A stretch of 18,623 nucleotides of DNA from Bacteroidia bacterium. GTDB taxonomy: Bacteria > Bacteroidota > Bacteroidia > AKYH767-A > OLB10. Below, piece by piece: positions 6,437 through 14,069 of the stretch. The notes under the pieces were generated by a model that was given only the letters and a program-made list of their open reading frames with translations, searched no databases and was not told the origin of the DNA. Numbering within the stretch: the first letter of the stretch is position 1; every line of letters begins with the position of its first letter. Made by a program: the position numbers and the translations under genes. The stretch lies in NCBI GenBank assembly GCA_025450095.1, contig JANWID010000138.1, forward strand, positions 1 through 18,623, in the 5' to 3' direction.

Positions 6437-8509
6437 TTATTTCTCTACAGCGATACGGTAAACCATTTTACCGGTGTCGTTCTTAATTTCAACCAGGTAA
6501 AGCCCGTTTGATAATTTGGAAAGATCCAGGTAATGAGTTCCGCTGAAATCACGATAATCCTGTGTCATTACAGTTTGTCCCATGCTATTTACAATATTCA
6601 CCACAGCTTCTCCTCCATTTGTATTATTGTTATGGATAATCAGCTGACCTTGGGTAGGGTTCGGATAAATTGCAATATTATTCATGGCTATCTCATTAGT
6701 ACCAATCCCACTGCAGGTTATCGGGAAAATTGCCATTGATAAGGTGAGTTCCCATGAAACGCCGACTTCAGTAAATTCATGCCAGTCGTTGGTTGAGAAT
6801 TGTTCCCAGGCGGTATTTGTCGTTACTTCGAGATCCGCAGTACTGATGACGGCAATTGTATCACCTGGAGTATAGCCGAATTCAACACCCAGGTAGAACG
6901 GAGTTGTTACATTAATAGGAGGAGCAAATGTTGCCAATGTCAGATTCCCGGCACCAGCGTCAGCAACAGCAGTTGCATACGTAACGGTAGTAGTACCCAA
7001 TTCTACACCTGGTGTTCCACCGGCTCCCGTATTATCCCAAACGGTTACATCAAAAGTATTTGTAGTGTTAGAATTCGCAGCAGCGCCAAATCCAATCAGG
7101 GCCGACGTAATCTGGTAATTGGGTTGAATAGTCTGAGTGAAATAATCGGCTTTCGCGATATCCAGGTATCCGTTCTGTCCGGTAACATATCCTCCATTGT
7201 TAGATAAGTAAAGTGTAGGAGTCCACGTTGCAGGCATATTTGTAAGTGTATCGCAAAGTCCGCCACCACCCTGGGTTACTGTAATATAACCAGTTTTGGT
7301 TTCCGTATCATTACCGATAGCGTTAGTTGCAACTAACGTTACCGTATAAGTGCCAGCAGCACTGTAAACGATATTTGTAGGATTCTGATCCGTTGAAGTT
7401 CCGGGATTGCCACCTGAAAATGTCCAGTCCCAAGAGGTTGGACCACCGGATGACATATCTGTAAAATCAATATTTCCACCGATTGCTATATTGGTAGATG
7501 ATGCAACAAAATCAGCTGTAGGTGCACTGCTGACAGGAGGCGAGCAACCCACAGATGTAACCAGAGTAGGGCGGGAAGTAGTGATGCAAGCTTCCATTCG
7601 AGTTACCTGGCCATCTGTAAACATTACCATGCAAGCGTCATCAGTATAATCCATGAAGTTCATGAACATTTCGCCATTAGGTGCGTTAGTGCAGGAAATC
7701 TGGGGAAATGATGGGCAACCGAAATTCAGGGCAGCCTGGGTAGGTGTATCGGCAACAAAATCGTTACCACAGTTATTATCACCATTGATATGACGCAGGT
7801 TCAGCCAATGTCCGATTTCGTGGGTAGCTGTTCTGCCACGATTGTATGGAGCAGCAGTACCGAGGGCCCCCGGGCCGCCAATCGCTCCGTTTAAGATAAC
7901 CACTCCATCAGTAGCTGCTGCACCGCCGGGAAACTGAGCGTATCCGAGAAGTCCACCGGAAAGGTTTCCAACCCAAATATTCAGATATTCCGTTGCAGGC
8001 CATGCATCGTCACCACCCTGTGCATCGAATTTAATCGCATTGTTCTGACCGAAAGAAGTTGTTGCAGTTTGCTTACGGATTATACCGTCTGTTGCATTAC
8101 CATTCGGATCCTGTGCAGCAGGGCAAAAGTTAATTGACATACTTCCTGTCATAGACTGGAATACTGTGGGTGTGGAACTGATGTCAGCATTAGTTCCTGA
8201 GAAATCTTCATTCAGAACAGCTAACTGCGCCATGATACGTGCAGTAGAAACATTCTGAGTGGCATTGTTTGTACTGTACAAAATGTGAAAAACTACAGGG
8301 ATATTGATAACACCAGTAGTTCTCCATGTTCTGTCTTTGTTCAGACGGTTTTGAATCAACTGTTCGATAGCGTTCAGGCGCTGCTCATACCCTGGATCCT
8401 GTAATTTCATAAGCTCGTGTTGTTCCATGGTTCCACAACGATGATATTGCGCATTCGCTGCTCCAATGGAAACCCACACCAGACTAATAATGAGTAATAA
8501 TTTTTTCAT
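6437..8509 (-). CDS. Secreted M43 (pappalysin/ulilysin-type) zinc metalloprotease with PKD and T9SS sorting domain
   Basis: A 690-residue extracellular endopeptidase. I use the ATG at 8509 rather than the ORF start at 8584, because 8509 begins a typical signal peptide (MKKLLLIISLVW..., cleavage after ANA near residue 20) and the longer form would bury it. A short propeptide region (about 22-65) is followed by the metzincin catalytic domain. Zinc ligands are His230, His234 and His240 with Glu231 (HEIGHWLNLRH), followed by GD as in M43. The Met-turn is FMNFMDY (Met286). Cysteine-rich loops at 246-272 are typical of the family. A PKD domain spans about 330-412 (SWDWTFSGG, AGTYTVTL). A beta-sandwich spans about 418-600, and a T9SS type A sorting domain about 603-690 (IAIYPNPTQG, LSNGLYLVEI). 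It is monocistronic, with a hairpin terminator downstream, and divergent from the response regulator gene. Confidence 0.92.
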   Translation of the reverse strand: MKKLLLIISLVWVSIGAANAQYHRCGTMEQHELMKLQDPGYEQRLNAIEQLIQNRLNKDRTWRTTGVINIPVVFHILYSTNNATQNVSTARIMAQLAVLNEDFSGTNADISSTPTVFQSMTGSMSINFCPAAQDPNGNATDGIIRKQTATTSFGQNNAIKFDAQGGDDAWPATEYLNIWVGNLSGGLLGYAQFPGGAAATDGVVILNGAIGGPGALGTAAPYNRGRTATHEIGHWLNLRHINGDNNCGNDFVADTPTQAALNFGCPSFPQISCTNAPNGEMFMNFMDYTDDACMVMFTDGQVTRMEACITTSRPTLVTSVGCSPPVSSAPTADFVASSTNIAIGGNIDFTDMSSGGPTSWDWTFSGGNPGTSTDQNPTNIVYSAAGTYTVTLVATNAIGNDTETKTGYITVTQGGGGLCDTLTNMPATWTPTLYLSNNGGYVTGQNGYLDIAKADYFTQTIQPNYQITSALIGFGAAANSNTTNTFDVTVWDNTGAGGTPGVELGTTTVTYATAVADAGAGNLTLATFAPPINVTTPFYLGVEFGYTPGDTIAVISTADLEVTTNTAWEQFSTNDWHEFTEVGVSWELTLSMAIFPITCSGIGTNEIAMNNIAIYPNPTQGQLIIHNNNTNGGEAVVNIVNSMGQTVMTQDYRDFSGTHYLDLSKLSNGLYLVEIKNDTGKMVYRIAVEK

Positions 8510-8562
8510 GTTTTTAGTTGGATTTATTATGGTTTTGTTAATGTAAAGATTTTGCGAGGCGG

Positions 8563-8570
8563 CAAAATTA
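8563..8570 (-). promoter_or_regulatory. Candidate -7 promoter element of the M43 protease gene
   Basis: The minus strand reads TAATTTTG, the same exact TAnnTTTG match found before mqnE, 53 nt upstream of the chosen start at 8509. No clear -33 TTG/TTTG is present at normal spacing. The position supports starting translation at 8509, because a transcript from here would begin inside or after the extra codons of the longer ORF. Confidence 0.45.
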
Positions 8571-8779
8571 GTTAAACCTTTCATAAATTGCGAGTTTTGG
8601 GCATCTTCATTTGGTTTCAGATAATATTTTCAATGAAATTATTTTCCATTTTTTTAATAAAGCTTTGATTTTCAACATCAAATAAATTCTACAAAAAAGT
8701 TATAAACAGTTATTTTTTTAGGATTTAAAGAGGATGCAGAAAATCAATGGAAGATGGATTCATAAGACTATGAAAGAGT

Positions 8780-8798
8780 GTCAAATTCAGGTCAAATT
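8780..8798 (+). promoter_or_regulatory. PhoB-box-like direct repeat upstream of the response regulator gene
   Basis: GTCAAATT occurs at 8780-8787 and again at 8791-8798, exactly 11 bp apart. OmpR/PhoB-family regulators bind tandem half-sites with about 11-bp period (the E. coli pho box is two 7-bp repeats with a 4-bp spacer). The site begins 76 nt before the start codon of a regulator of this family. Autoregulation is therefore a reasonable inference; control of the divergent protease gene is possible but more remote. Confidence 0.4.
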
Positions 8799-8855
8799 TT
8801 CCCCCGAAGTTGTTTACAACGGGAAAAGAAAAATGAAAAACTGTATATTTATGTC

Positions 8856-9554
8856 ATGAAATACCGCATATTACTGGTTGAAGATGAGCCTGCTTTAAGC
8901 GAAACCATCAAGTTGAATTTGGAGCTCGAAGGTTATGCGGTACAGATTGCCAGGGATGGTAAAAATGCACTAAAATCCTTCAAGGGAGAACGTTTTAACC
9001 TGGTTATCCTGGACGTAATGCTTCCCGAAATCGACGGTTTTACCGTATGCGAAGCAATACGTCTGGAGAATCCTACAATTCCGGTTTTATTTCTAACTGC
9101 AAAAAATTCCAGTTCCGACAGAGTGTATGGGTTAAAAATTGGTGCCGACGATTACCTTACCAAACCTTTTAATCTTGAAGAACTGCTTTTAAGAGTTCAA
9201 AACCTGCTTCGTCGTTCCACACGGACCACCGAATCGGCCGGATTCAGCGAATACCAGATCGGGGAGGCAAAAATTAACTTCTCTAACCAGGAAATTTATA
9301 AAGGAAAAGAAACAATCCGGCTTACCAGGAAAGAATTATTGTTACTGAAACTTTTGATTGAACGAAGAAATGAAGTTGTTTCACGCGAACATATCCTGGA
9401 AACTGTATGGGGATATGATATTTATCCTTCTACGCGTACAATTGATAATTTTATGGTTTCATTCCGGAAATATTTTGAAAAGGATGCCGGTAATCCGCAA
9501 TATTTTCAATCGGTAAGAGGCATTGGTTACAGCTTCGTTGATCCGATCAAATAA
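8856..9554 (+). CDS. OmpR/PhoB-family response regulator (orphan)
   Basis: A 232-residue two-component transcription factor. The start at 8856 gives the standard receiver N-terminus (MKYRILLVEDEP); an ORF extension to 8778 adds 26 unrelated residues and would run across the putative operator. The receiver domain (about 1-120) has the acidic pair Glu9/Asp10, phospho-acceptor Asp53 (LVILDVMLP), Thr81 (FLTAK) and Lys103 (YLTKPF), all intact. The winged-helix Trans_reg_C domain (about 130-230) shows LTRKELLLLKLLIE, the VVSREHILETVWG helix, STRTIDNFMVSFRKYFE recognition helix and the closing RGIGYSF hairpin. No histidine kinase gene is adjacent: 111 nt downstream begins an unrelated oxygenase, and upstream is the divergent protease. 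The partner kinase must be elsewhere, or input may be non-canonical. A direct repeat upstream suggests autoregulation. Confidence 0.93.
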   Translation: MKYRILLVEDEPALSETIKLNLELEGYAVQIARDGKNALKSFKGERFNLVILDVMLPEIDGFTVCEAIRLENPTIPVLFLTAKNSSSDRVYGLKIGADDYLTKPFNLEELLLRVQNLLRRSTRTTESAGFSEYQIGEAKINFSNQEIYKGKETIRLTRKELLLLKLLIERRNEVVSREHILETVWGYDIYPSTRTIDNFMVSFRKYFEKDAGNPQYFQSVRGIGYSFVDPIK

Positions 9555-9608
9555 TACCCTTTCCACAATCACCGGTTAGCACCTCGTAATGTAAAGCGCT
9601 TTTTGTGC

Positions 9609-9639
9609 TTGACTTCAGGATGTTATATGTATATTATTG
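9609..9639 (+). promoter_or_regulatory. Candidate promoter of the JmjC/cupin gene
   Basis: TTG at 9609-9611 is followed after 20 nt by TATTATTG (9632-9639). This fits the Bacteroidota pattern TTG-N17-23-TAnnTTTG with one mismatch. The implied transcript would start near 9646, about 20 nt before the ATG at 9666. A 10-bp palindrome (AAAGCGCTTT, 9593-9602) lies just upstream and could be an operator. The promoter would separate this pair of genes from the response regulator. Confidence 0.42.
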
Positions 9640-9665
9640 TATGACACAAACATTCCCTGTAAAGC

Positions 9666-10568
9666 ATGACAATTTCACATCCGGTTTCCCGGGATTCCGG
9701 TACCGGTAATATTGAAAGGCGTTCCGGCCTTGGTTGGAATGATTTCATTATCGAATATGTTGCAACCAACAAACCGGTTATCTTAACCGATGTTGCTTCG
9801 CAATGGACGGCACACCAGATTTTTTCTCCTGAATTTTTCAGAGAAAATTTTCCGGATAAAACTGCAGGTATCGGAGATAAGCGTTACCGGCTTGCCGATT
9901 ATGTGGAACTTATGCTGACCTGCACAGAGGAAAAACCAGCACCTTATCCTTTTAAAATTGATATTGAAAAAAACTTCACTGAAATCCTTCCTTATATTTC
10001 ACCAGCTTTCAGTGTCCTGGAAAAAAACCGGTTGAAAAGTCCGGTTGTTACAAAACGGCTTATACCAAGTGCATCCACACTGGAAATATTTTTTGGCGGA
10101 AAATCGGGATGGTTTCCCTATATACATTATGACCTGTATGGTTTGTATGCAATCGTAACACAGGTTTATGGCCGGAAAGAATTTATTGTTTATGATCCCG
10201 CCCAGGCGGAGTATATGTATCCTGAAAAGGAGCATCCATGGAAATCCGGTATAAAAAATTATCATCATCCGGATTATGAAAAATACCCTTTATTCAAAAA
10301 TGCCGTTCCTGTGAAAGATGTGGTGCAACCCGGAGAGACTATATTCGTTCCAAAAGGCTGGTGGCACACAGCGCGTTCGTTAGAACCTACCATTTCAATC
10401 GCCCAGGATCTTTTAACCCGCCACAACTGGGATTTGTTCGCAAAGGATGTTCTGTTCTATAAGAAAAAAGAAGGTACTGCAAAAGCACTCGCATATGCGT
10501 TATATTTGAAATATGCTGTTGCCAGCTTGTGGCTGAGTGAAAATTTCGGATCTTCCCGGAATAAATAA
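9666..10568 (+). CDS. JmjC-like cupin (cupin_8) 2-oxoglutarate/Fe(II) oxygenase
   Basis: A 300-residue cytoplasmic protein of the cupin_8/JmjC class, whose members hydroxylate protein side chains, RNA or small molecules using 2-oxoglutarate, O2 and Fe(II). The iron facial triad is visible as His154 and Asp156 (YIHYD) and His234 (GWWHTA). Lys171 (YGRKEFIVYDP) is a candidate 2-oxoglutarate contact. The N-terminal part contains the family's KPVILTDVASQW stretch (about 36-47). PGETIFVPKGWWH is a textbook cupin_8 closing strand. The C-terminal 55 residues are helical (DLFAKDVLFYKKK...), as in many bacterial members that dimerise there. No signal peptide is present. The YvlD-like gene follows after 10 nt, probably co-transcribed. 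The substrate is unknown; context gives no hint. Confidence 0.85.
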   Translation: MTISHPVSRDSGTGNIERRSGLGWNDFIIEYVATNKPVILTDVASQWTAHQIFSPEFFRENFPDKTAGIGDKRYRLADYVELMLTCTEEKPAPYPFKIDIEKNFTEILPYISPAFSVLEKNRLKSPVVTKRLIPSASTLEIFFGGKSGWFPYIHYDLYGLYAIVTQVYGRKEFIVYDPAQAEYMYPEKEHPWKSGIKNYHHPDYEKYPLFKNAVPVKDVVQPGETIFVPKGWWHTARSLEPTISIAQDLLTRHNWDLFAKDVLFYKKKEGTAKALAYALYLKYAVASLWLSENFGSSRNK

Positions 10569-10578
10569 AATTTAACGC

Positions 10579-10956
10579 ATGAGCAGAACCTCACCATTAT
10601 TTACATTCCTGGCAAAGCTGGTCACCACTTCACTTTCAGTGCTGATTGTTGCCTATCTTCTTCCAGGTGTTACAGTGGATAGTGCTCTGAGTGCAATAGG
10701 ACTGGCAATCGTGCTGGCTATTCTGAATGTTTTCATCAAACCATTGCTGGTTGTACTTACACTTCCCATTACAGTGGTAACACTCGGGTTGTTTTTAATA
10801 GTGGTTAATGCTCTAATAATTTTACTTGCCGACGAATTGGTCCCCGGTTTTTCTGTGGATGGTTTCTGGTGGGCAGTATTATTCAGCTTTATTCTTTCTC
10901 TCGTTGTTTCTATCCTGGAATCAATTCAGATGGCAGCTTCGGGAAATGATCAATGA
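10579..10956 (+). CDS. YvlD/phage-holin-4_2-like small membrane protein
   Basis: A 125-residue inner-membrane protein with about four hydrophobic segments (about residues 10-28, 36-52, 54-84, 96-116). The central LNVFIKPLLVVLTLPITVVTLG stretch is the hallmark of the YvlD family, catalogued as phage holin family 4 because of its shape. These are chromosomal and widespread; no phage genes surround it, so lysis is unlikely. The cellular role is unknown; B. subtilis YvlD lies in a cell-envelope-stress operon. It starts 10 nt after the oxygenase stop and is probably in its transcript. Downstream is the repeat-rich convergent region. Confidence 0.82.
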   Translation: MSRTSPLFTFLAKLVTTSLSVLIVAYLLPGVTVDSALSAIGLAIVLAILNVFIKPLLVVLTLPITVVTLGLFLIVVNALIILLADELVPGFSVDGFWWAVLFSFILSLVVSILESIQMAASGNDQ

Positions 10957-10992
10957 AGCCTGCAGTCTGCAGTCTGCAGTCTCCAATCCGCA

Positions 10993-11025
10993 GCAGGCAT
11001 CATGTTCGGACAGCAGCATGCCTGC
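10993..11025. repeat. Short inverted repeat competing with the long one
   Basis: GCAGGCAT (10993-11000) is the exact reverse complement of ATGCCTGC (11018-11025), with a 17-nt loop. The right arm overlaps the left arm of the long inverted repeat, so the two hairpins are mutually exclusive. Confidence 0.55.
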
Positions 11026-11111
11026 CTGCCGTCTGATTACCAAGGTTATTTTTTATTACCAACATACTATATTATACCAATAACTTTCAAAAATCTAAAC
11101 GGCAGGCAGGC
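11020..11111. repeat. Long inverted repeat around an AT-rich core
   Basis: GCCTGCCTGCCGT (11020-11032) is exactly the reverse complement of 11099-11111. The pairing resumes outward: GGACA before the left arm, after a 7-nt interruption, matches TGTCC after the right arm. The loop (11033-11098) is AT-rich and carries three ACCAA motifs spaced 19 and 18 nt apart. The loop is too long for an ordinary terminator; a small MITE-like or dispersed intergenic repeat is possible. Confidence 0.6.
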
Positions 11112-11164
11112 TGTCCCTACGGAGTGACTGATGACTGCCGGCTGCCGACTGCCAGCTAAAATTG

Positions 11165-13960
11165 CTATCTGTTGCAGATTATTTTATAATCACAAAACTC
11201 ACATCGTTTGATATCCGATGTTTGAGAAAATGGAATTTCCGGGTTCATAATTTCATCCAGTATGCCCTTGAGTAAAGTCCGGAAATTCAAAATATTTTCT
11301 TCAGATACGGGTGCGCCGTTTTCAATCCATGAAACTCCTTTTCCAAGACTGCGTGCAATATAAAATCCCGTGCGAACCGGTTTATTTCCGAAATTCAAAT
11401 TGTGAAGAAGAGCATAAAAGTAGAGCTGGAAAATTGGTTTTCTTTTCGGATCTGTAAACAATTTTTCAATGTCTGTTTTTTTTATTTCAACATTTCCTGT
11501 TTTATAATCGATAATGCGATCAACGGCATCCTTCTCGTCAAACCGGTCTATAATTCCCATCAGGTTTACATCACCGGTTGTTGTTTCTATTGTACCAGTT
11601 AGTTTTTCCTCCATACCTTTTATGCTGAAAGGTGTATCTTTTCGGTCGGCAATCAGAATTCTTTTCACGAGCTCCCTGATCACACCAGCCAGTAAAATAT
11701 CTTCACCTTCCAGCCGGTGAGCAGGTGTACCAAATATTTCCGCAATCGCAATTCCGGTTTGTTCATCAATTTTATCAATTATCGAATCGATTTGATCTGT
11801 TGTTACGGGGTTAACCACACCGGAATATAAAAGCTGCAACGTACGGTGAAGAATTGAGCCGAAGACATTTGCCTCAATAGAAGTTTCCTTTTCATCCGGG
11901 ATTCGCAAGTCCGCTACATACCGGTAATAAAATCGCAGACTGCATTCGATATAGGATGTAATTGCGGAGCTGGAAAAATAACGGGCCGTTCCGGTGTTTC
12001 CAGGTTCAAGATATGCGGCAAGCTTCTCTCGCACATCAGCATCTTTTTCGATCCATATTCCAGGCAATACTTCGGGAATTACAGGAGTTTGCACCAGGTT
12101 TTCTCTGATTATTACTGTTTCAGGAAATGTTTTTCCGAGTTCCTGTTTCAACTGTAACAGATACCTGCCGGCTTCTCCGCCGTTGGTTTTATTCACTTCG
12201 GAATTATACAAAAGGAAAACCCTTTGTGACCGGTGCAGCAACCTGTAAAAATGATATCCTGCCGAAGCTTCCTGATCTTCGTATGTACTCAATCCGTAGG
12301 CCTTCCGGAGTGAAAAAGGAATGAATGACTTTCCGGAACCAGCCGGAGGCAAAATTCCTTCATTGACATCCAGGAGAATGATGGTTTCAAAATCAAGCGC
12401 CCGGGTTTCAAGGAATCCCATTACCTGGATGCCTTTTACCGGTTCACCGGAAAACGGGACTTTAAGACCGGTGATACACTCACGAATCATCTGCCACGAA
12501 ATTTCCGGTGTCAGCACAGAAAAATGCGACTCCAACTGTTGTTTTAATTTATGCAGCTCGGTAATGATATAATCAAGAATTTTGAAATCAAGTGGTGCAG
12601 TAATTCCGTTTTTGGAAGCCAGTGAATTTTTCAAATAAATTAATAGATCTTCCAGGTAACTGAAAATGGACGCCGGGTTTCCTGCATTGGCAAAAACAAT
12701 TTCTGCAGATTTGATACCATGCATGTTTTGTATTTCGGTTGTTGTCAGTTTAGCCGAACCCGTGATAGTGGTATCCCGCACTTCCCTGACCGTGTCCCTG
12801 AAAATTGGAAGACGTAACAACCGGATCACATGACGATGCAGGAATTCACGTTCACCATTTTCATTGAATAACGGAGTCCGGTGCAATTCATACAACACCC
12901 GCAGCAATTCATCATACTGGCTATTCCGGAGTGGATAACCCATGGTAACATTTACAGCTTCTACTGATGCTGGTATGGAATACAAAACCGGGAATAGCAT
13001 GTTTTCGTCGGGAAGAACGATTGCGGTGGTGTGAATGTTGAACCCCGGAGTGGTTACCAGGTTTGCAATTAGTTGTCCCGCGTATTTTGCCTGACCAACA
13101 CGCAAGGGGATTCCAGTAATTTCAATTTCCCGTGTTTCATCTGAAAAATGTGATGTAGCAGATTCTGCAGAATATAACTGTGATTTTCTGAAATAATATC
13201 CTGCTTCGTGGTTTTTGTTTTGAACATAATATGGATCATCGTCCCAAATCAGTTCAACTTCCGCCAGTGAAGACAGATTACGGATCATCGCTTCTTCAGC
13301 ACGTGAAAAGCCATAAAAACCTGCAAAAAGATATTGATTCCAATCGCTTTTTAATTTTCCGGTTCTCAGTTTATGATTAATCAATCGATATGCTTTTCCC
13401 TCATAAGCCATCTCCTTTTGATCGAGCATTAAATTGTATTCATGGTAAATCGATTGCAGACGATTCCATGTTTTGGTAAATGAAGTCTGGAGTTCTGTGA
13501 TTTTTTTTTCATCGAATGATTTAATGAATTCACGTATCCACTGCAGTGATTCAGAATCCGGGAGAAAAGAAGCGTCAATCTTTTTAATCTCACTGATTGA
13601 AGCCAGAACCCTGGAAGGATCGGAAAGCTGTTTGTCGATTTCATCAAAATCATTCAGCAGCATTTGTCCCCAGGCGTAATATTTTCCAAAATCCTGTTCC
13701 GGCCAGTATTTTTTGTAAACATCGAACAGGCTGACCAGGAGTGGAATTTCTTCCGTTACCGGGAAAGCAGAATGTCGGTTAATAAAATCACCAATGCTTA
13801 ATATTCCCGGGGCCCACTCCGGCTTACTGAAAGATTCCGCAAGTCGCTGCCGGAAAATCAAGCATGCACGACGGGTAGGGAAAACAATGCAGGTATTACG
13901 AAGTGAATTACCGTATTTTGTATTTACGGTTTTAACTACTTCATCAATAAATGTTCTCAT
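11165..13960 (-). CDS. AddB-like PD-(D/E)XK nuclease with Fe-S cluster cysteines
   Basis: A 931-residue DNA-repair protein resembling AddB, the subunit that with AddA processes double-strand breaks for RecA loading. The N-terminal and central parts have a UvrD-like fold (NTCIVFPTRRA at 22-32; VMGFLETRALDFETIILLD at 513-531, NEGILP following) but no Walker A motif near the N-terminus, so the helicase half is probably inactive. The C-terminal nuclease shows His705 (FGSILH), Asp805 (GIIDR), Asp818 and Lys820 (IDYKTG) and Gln845 (QLYFY). Cys673 (YIECSLRFYYRY) with Cys920, Cys923 and Cys929 (CEFCDYKIIC) gives the four-cysteine staple seen in AddB and related nucleases. No AddA gene is in the window. 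The gene is transcribed toward the repeat region, divergent from the chitinase. Bacteroidota database entries usually name it PD-(D/E)XK nuclease family protein. Confidence 0.88.
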   Translation of the reverse strand: MRTFIDEVVKTVNTKYGNSLRNTCIVFPTRRACLIFRQRLAESFSKPEWAPGILSIGDFINRHSAFPVTEEIPLLVSLFDVYKKYWPEQDFGKYYAWGQMLLNDFDEIDKQLSDPSRVLASISEIKKIDASFLPDSESLQWIREFIKSFDEKKITELQTSFTKTWNRLQSIYHEYNLMLDQKEMAYEGKAYRLINHKLRTGKLKSDWNQYLFAGFYGFSRAEEAMIRNLSSLAEVELIWDDDPYYVQNKNHEAGYYFRKSQLYSAESATSHFSDETREIEITGIPLRVGQAKYAGQLIANLVTTPGFNIHTTAIVLPDENMLFPVLYSIPASVEAVNVTMGYPLRNSQYDELLRVLYELHRTPLFNENGEREFLHRHVIRLLRLPIFRDTVREVRDTTITGSAKLTTTEIQNMHGIKSAEIVFANAGNPASIFSYLEDLLIYLKNSLASKNGITAPLDFKILDYIITELHKLKQQLESHFSVLTPEISWQMIRECITGLKVPFSGEPVKGIQVMGFLETRALDFETIILLDVNEGILPPAGSGKSFIPFSLRKAYGLSTYEDQEASAGYHFYRLLHRSQRVFLLYNSEVNKTNGGEAGRYLLQLKQELGKTFPETVIIRENLVQTPVIPEVLPGIWIEKDADVREKLAAYLEPGNTGTARYFSSSAITSYIECSLRFYYRYVADLRIPDEKETSIEANVFGSILHRTLQLLYSGVVNPVTTDQIDSIIDKIDEQTGIAIAEIFGTPAHRLEGEDILLAGVIRELVKRILIADRKDTPFSIKGMEEKLTGTIETTTGDVNLMGIIDRFDEKDAVDRIIDYKTGNVEIKKTDIEKLFTDPKRKPIFQLYFYALLHNLNFGNKPVRTGFYIARSLGKGVSWIENGAPVSEENILNFRTLLKGILDEIMNPEIPFSQTSDIKRCEFCDYKIICNR

Positions 13961-14069
13961 TACCGGAAATTTTCCATTTGGGCGAATGGACTGTTATCGT
14001 TTAAAATTTTGTTGAAAATACAATTTTAGCCCGGTTTCAGCCTTCACTTTAATTTTTATTTTTACCACC

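Larger units (their letters stand above)
8510..8855. other. 346-nt divergent intergenic region
   Basis: This AT-rich, non-coding stretch lies between the start codons of the M43 protease (minus) and the response regulator (plus). It holds a -7 box for the protease (8563-8570), an 8-bp direct repeat with 11-bp period (8780-8798), and an inverted repeat GTTGT-TT-ACAAC (8809-8820). The two ORF extensions that enter it (protease to 8584, regulator to 8778) lack family similarity. I see no RNA gene or further small ORF. Confidence 0.7.
10957..11164. repeat. Repeat-rich convergent intergenic region
   Basis: 208 nt between two convergent genes, built almost entirely of repeats. The left edge holds three perfect tandem copies of CTGCAGT (10960-10980). 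The right edge holds four copies of a 7-bp unit (GACTGAT, GACTGCC, GGCTGCC, GACTGCC; 11126-11153). Between them a long inverted repeat (11020-11032 against 11099-11111) flanks an AT-rich 66-nt core. It is much richer in G+C at both edges than the neighbouring gene ends. No coding potential is supported. Confidence 0.75.

Noticed and set aside
6800..7207. 135-codon plus-strand ORF inside the M43 protease gene
   Set aside because: It is antisense to a well supported beta-sandwich region; the low-complexity Ser/Ile/Cys-rich composition is typical of a shadow frame.
8778..8855. N-terminal extension of the response regulator
   Set aside because: The 26 extra codons do not resemble any receiver N-terminus and overlap the putative operator; ATG 8856 gives the canonical start.
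10579..10956. Phage holin / prophage remnant
   Set aside because: The family name is historical; no lysin, structural or integrase genes are present and the neighbours are chromosomal.
10960..10980. CRISPR-like array from the CTGCAGT repeats
   Set aside because: The units are 7 bp and directly tandem, with no spacers and no cas genes.
12325..12345. Walker A motif (GSGKSF) in the AddB-like protein
   Set aside because: At residues 541-546 it follows the NEGILPP motif where no P-loop belongs, and it lacks the GxxxxGK[ST] spacing and strand context.
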